Shown: positions 63,923 to 64,000 of the stretch, in pieces
How the letters are laid out: each line of letters opens with the position of its first letter
How positions within the stretch are numbered: position 1 is the first letter of the stretch
Source: Enterococcus faecalis 13-SD-W-01
Lineage (GTDB): Bacteria; Bacillota; Bacilli; Lactobacillales; Enterococcaceae
Assembly: GCA_000415185.1 (NCBI GenBank)
Contig: KE351647.1
Span: forward strand, 250,528-314,527
Direction of reading: 5' to 3'
Length of the DNA: 64,000 nucleotides
Made by a program: the position numbers and the translations under genes
Notes under the pieces: model-generated
Database searches by the model: none
What the model was told of the DNA's origin: nothing
Seen by the model: the letters and a program-made list of their open reading frames with translations, nothing else

Positions 63923-64000
63923 ATCGCTTAAAATGAAATTGTCTAGATTTATTCTGAGTGTTTGCGAAATAGAAATTTATTTTCTTCTCGTGAACGCTTT

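Overview
The window is a stretch of a low-GC Gram-positive chromosome, most probably Enterococcus and best matching the E. faecium group. This rests on gene order (S10/spc ribosomal operon, tuf, fusA, rpsG, rpsL, then rpiA), on the Gls24/AmaP stress operon, on a Hol_Tox-type type I toxin, and on an integrative element beside guaA. It is not a database identification.

Region 1 (1-14000, all minus strand) is the translation block. It runs rpsL-rpsG-fusA-tuf, then the S10 and spc ribosomal operons from rpsJ to rplO, which is cut by the left edge. Several tracked starts are too long; GTG starts for rplR and rplN and shorter starts for rpsJ, rpmC and tuf are supported by ribosome binding sites. 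Promoters and leader hairpins are visible upstream of rpsL and rpsJ, and hairpins lie between fusA and tuf.

Region 2 (14000-22600) holds rpiA, a serine-recombinase homologue with Thr at the nucleophile position, gpmA, nanE, a membrane protein and an acetyltransferase. A type I toxin-antitoxin locus follows, with a second, gutted copy beside it. Then comes a stress-type operon (CorA transporter, SDR oxidoreductase, AmaP, DUF2273, Gls24).

Region 3 (22600-42780) has an AT-rich ABC-2 exporter operon (one ATPase, three membrane proteins) and an iron-type alcohol dehydrogenase. A large nucleoside uptake and salvage regulon follows: pdp-deoC-cdd-BMP lipoprotein-[intergenic repeats]-nupO-nupP-nupQ, then deoB-punA-deoD. 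A LacI-family regulator sits upstream of pdp, with a perfect 24-bp palindrome and a cre-like site in the pdp promoter region. A methyltransferase, coaA and guaA complete the region.

Region 4 (42780-64000, AT-rich) is an integrative conjugative element of the Tn916/Tn5801/pCW3-tcp type, inserted at the 3' end of guaA. Read from the right, it carries DUF961-type genes, a secreted C39-like peptidase, a thioester/ester-domain LPXTG adhesin with its sortase, TcpA, an oriT-like hairpin region, the MobT relaxase, and TcpC, TcpD and TcpE. VirB4/TcpF is truncated, TcpG and TcpH are missing, and a DUF3173 excisionase-like gene and an integrase follow. Between guaA and the integrase lie a relic of a second integrase C-terminus, a possible second att relic, and a two-gene XRE-ImmA/IrrE module. 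The element looks layered and no longer able to transfer itself.

The least explained part is the right end. About 620 nt of non-coding but hairpin-rich sequence has its own predicted promoter and terminator, and ends in a 35-codon ORF of which a degenerate copy lies downstream. This is the best candidate here for an undescribed structured RNA or RNA-peptide unit.
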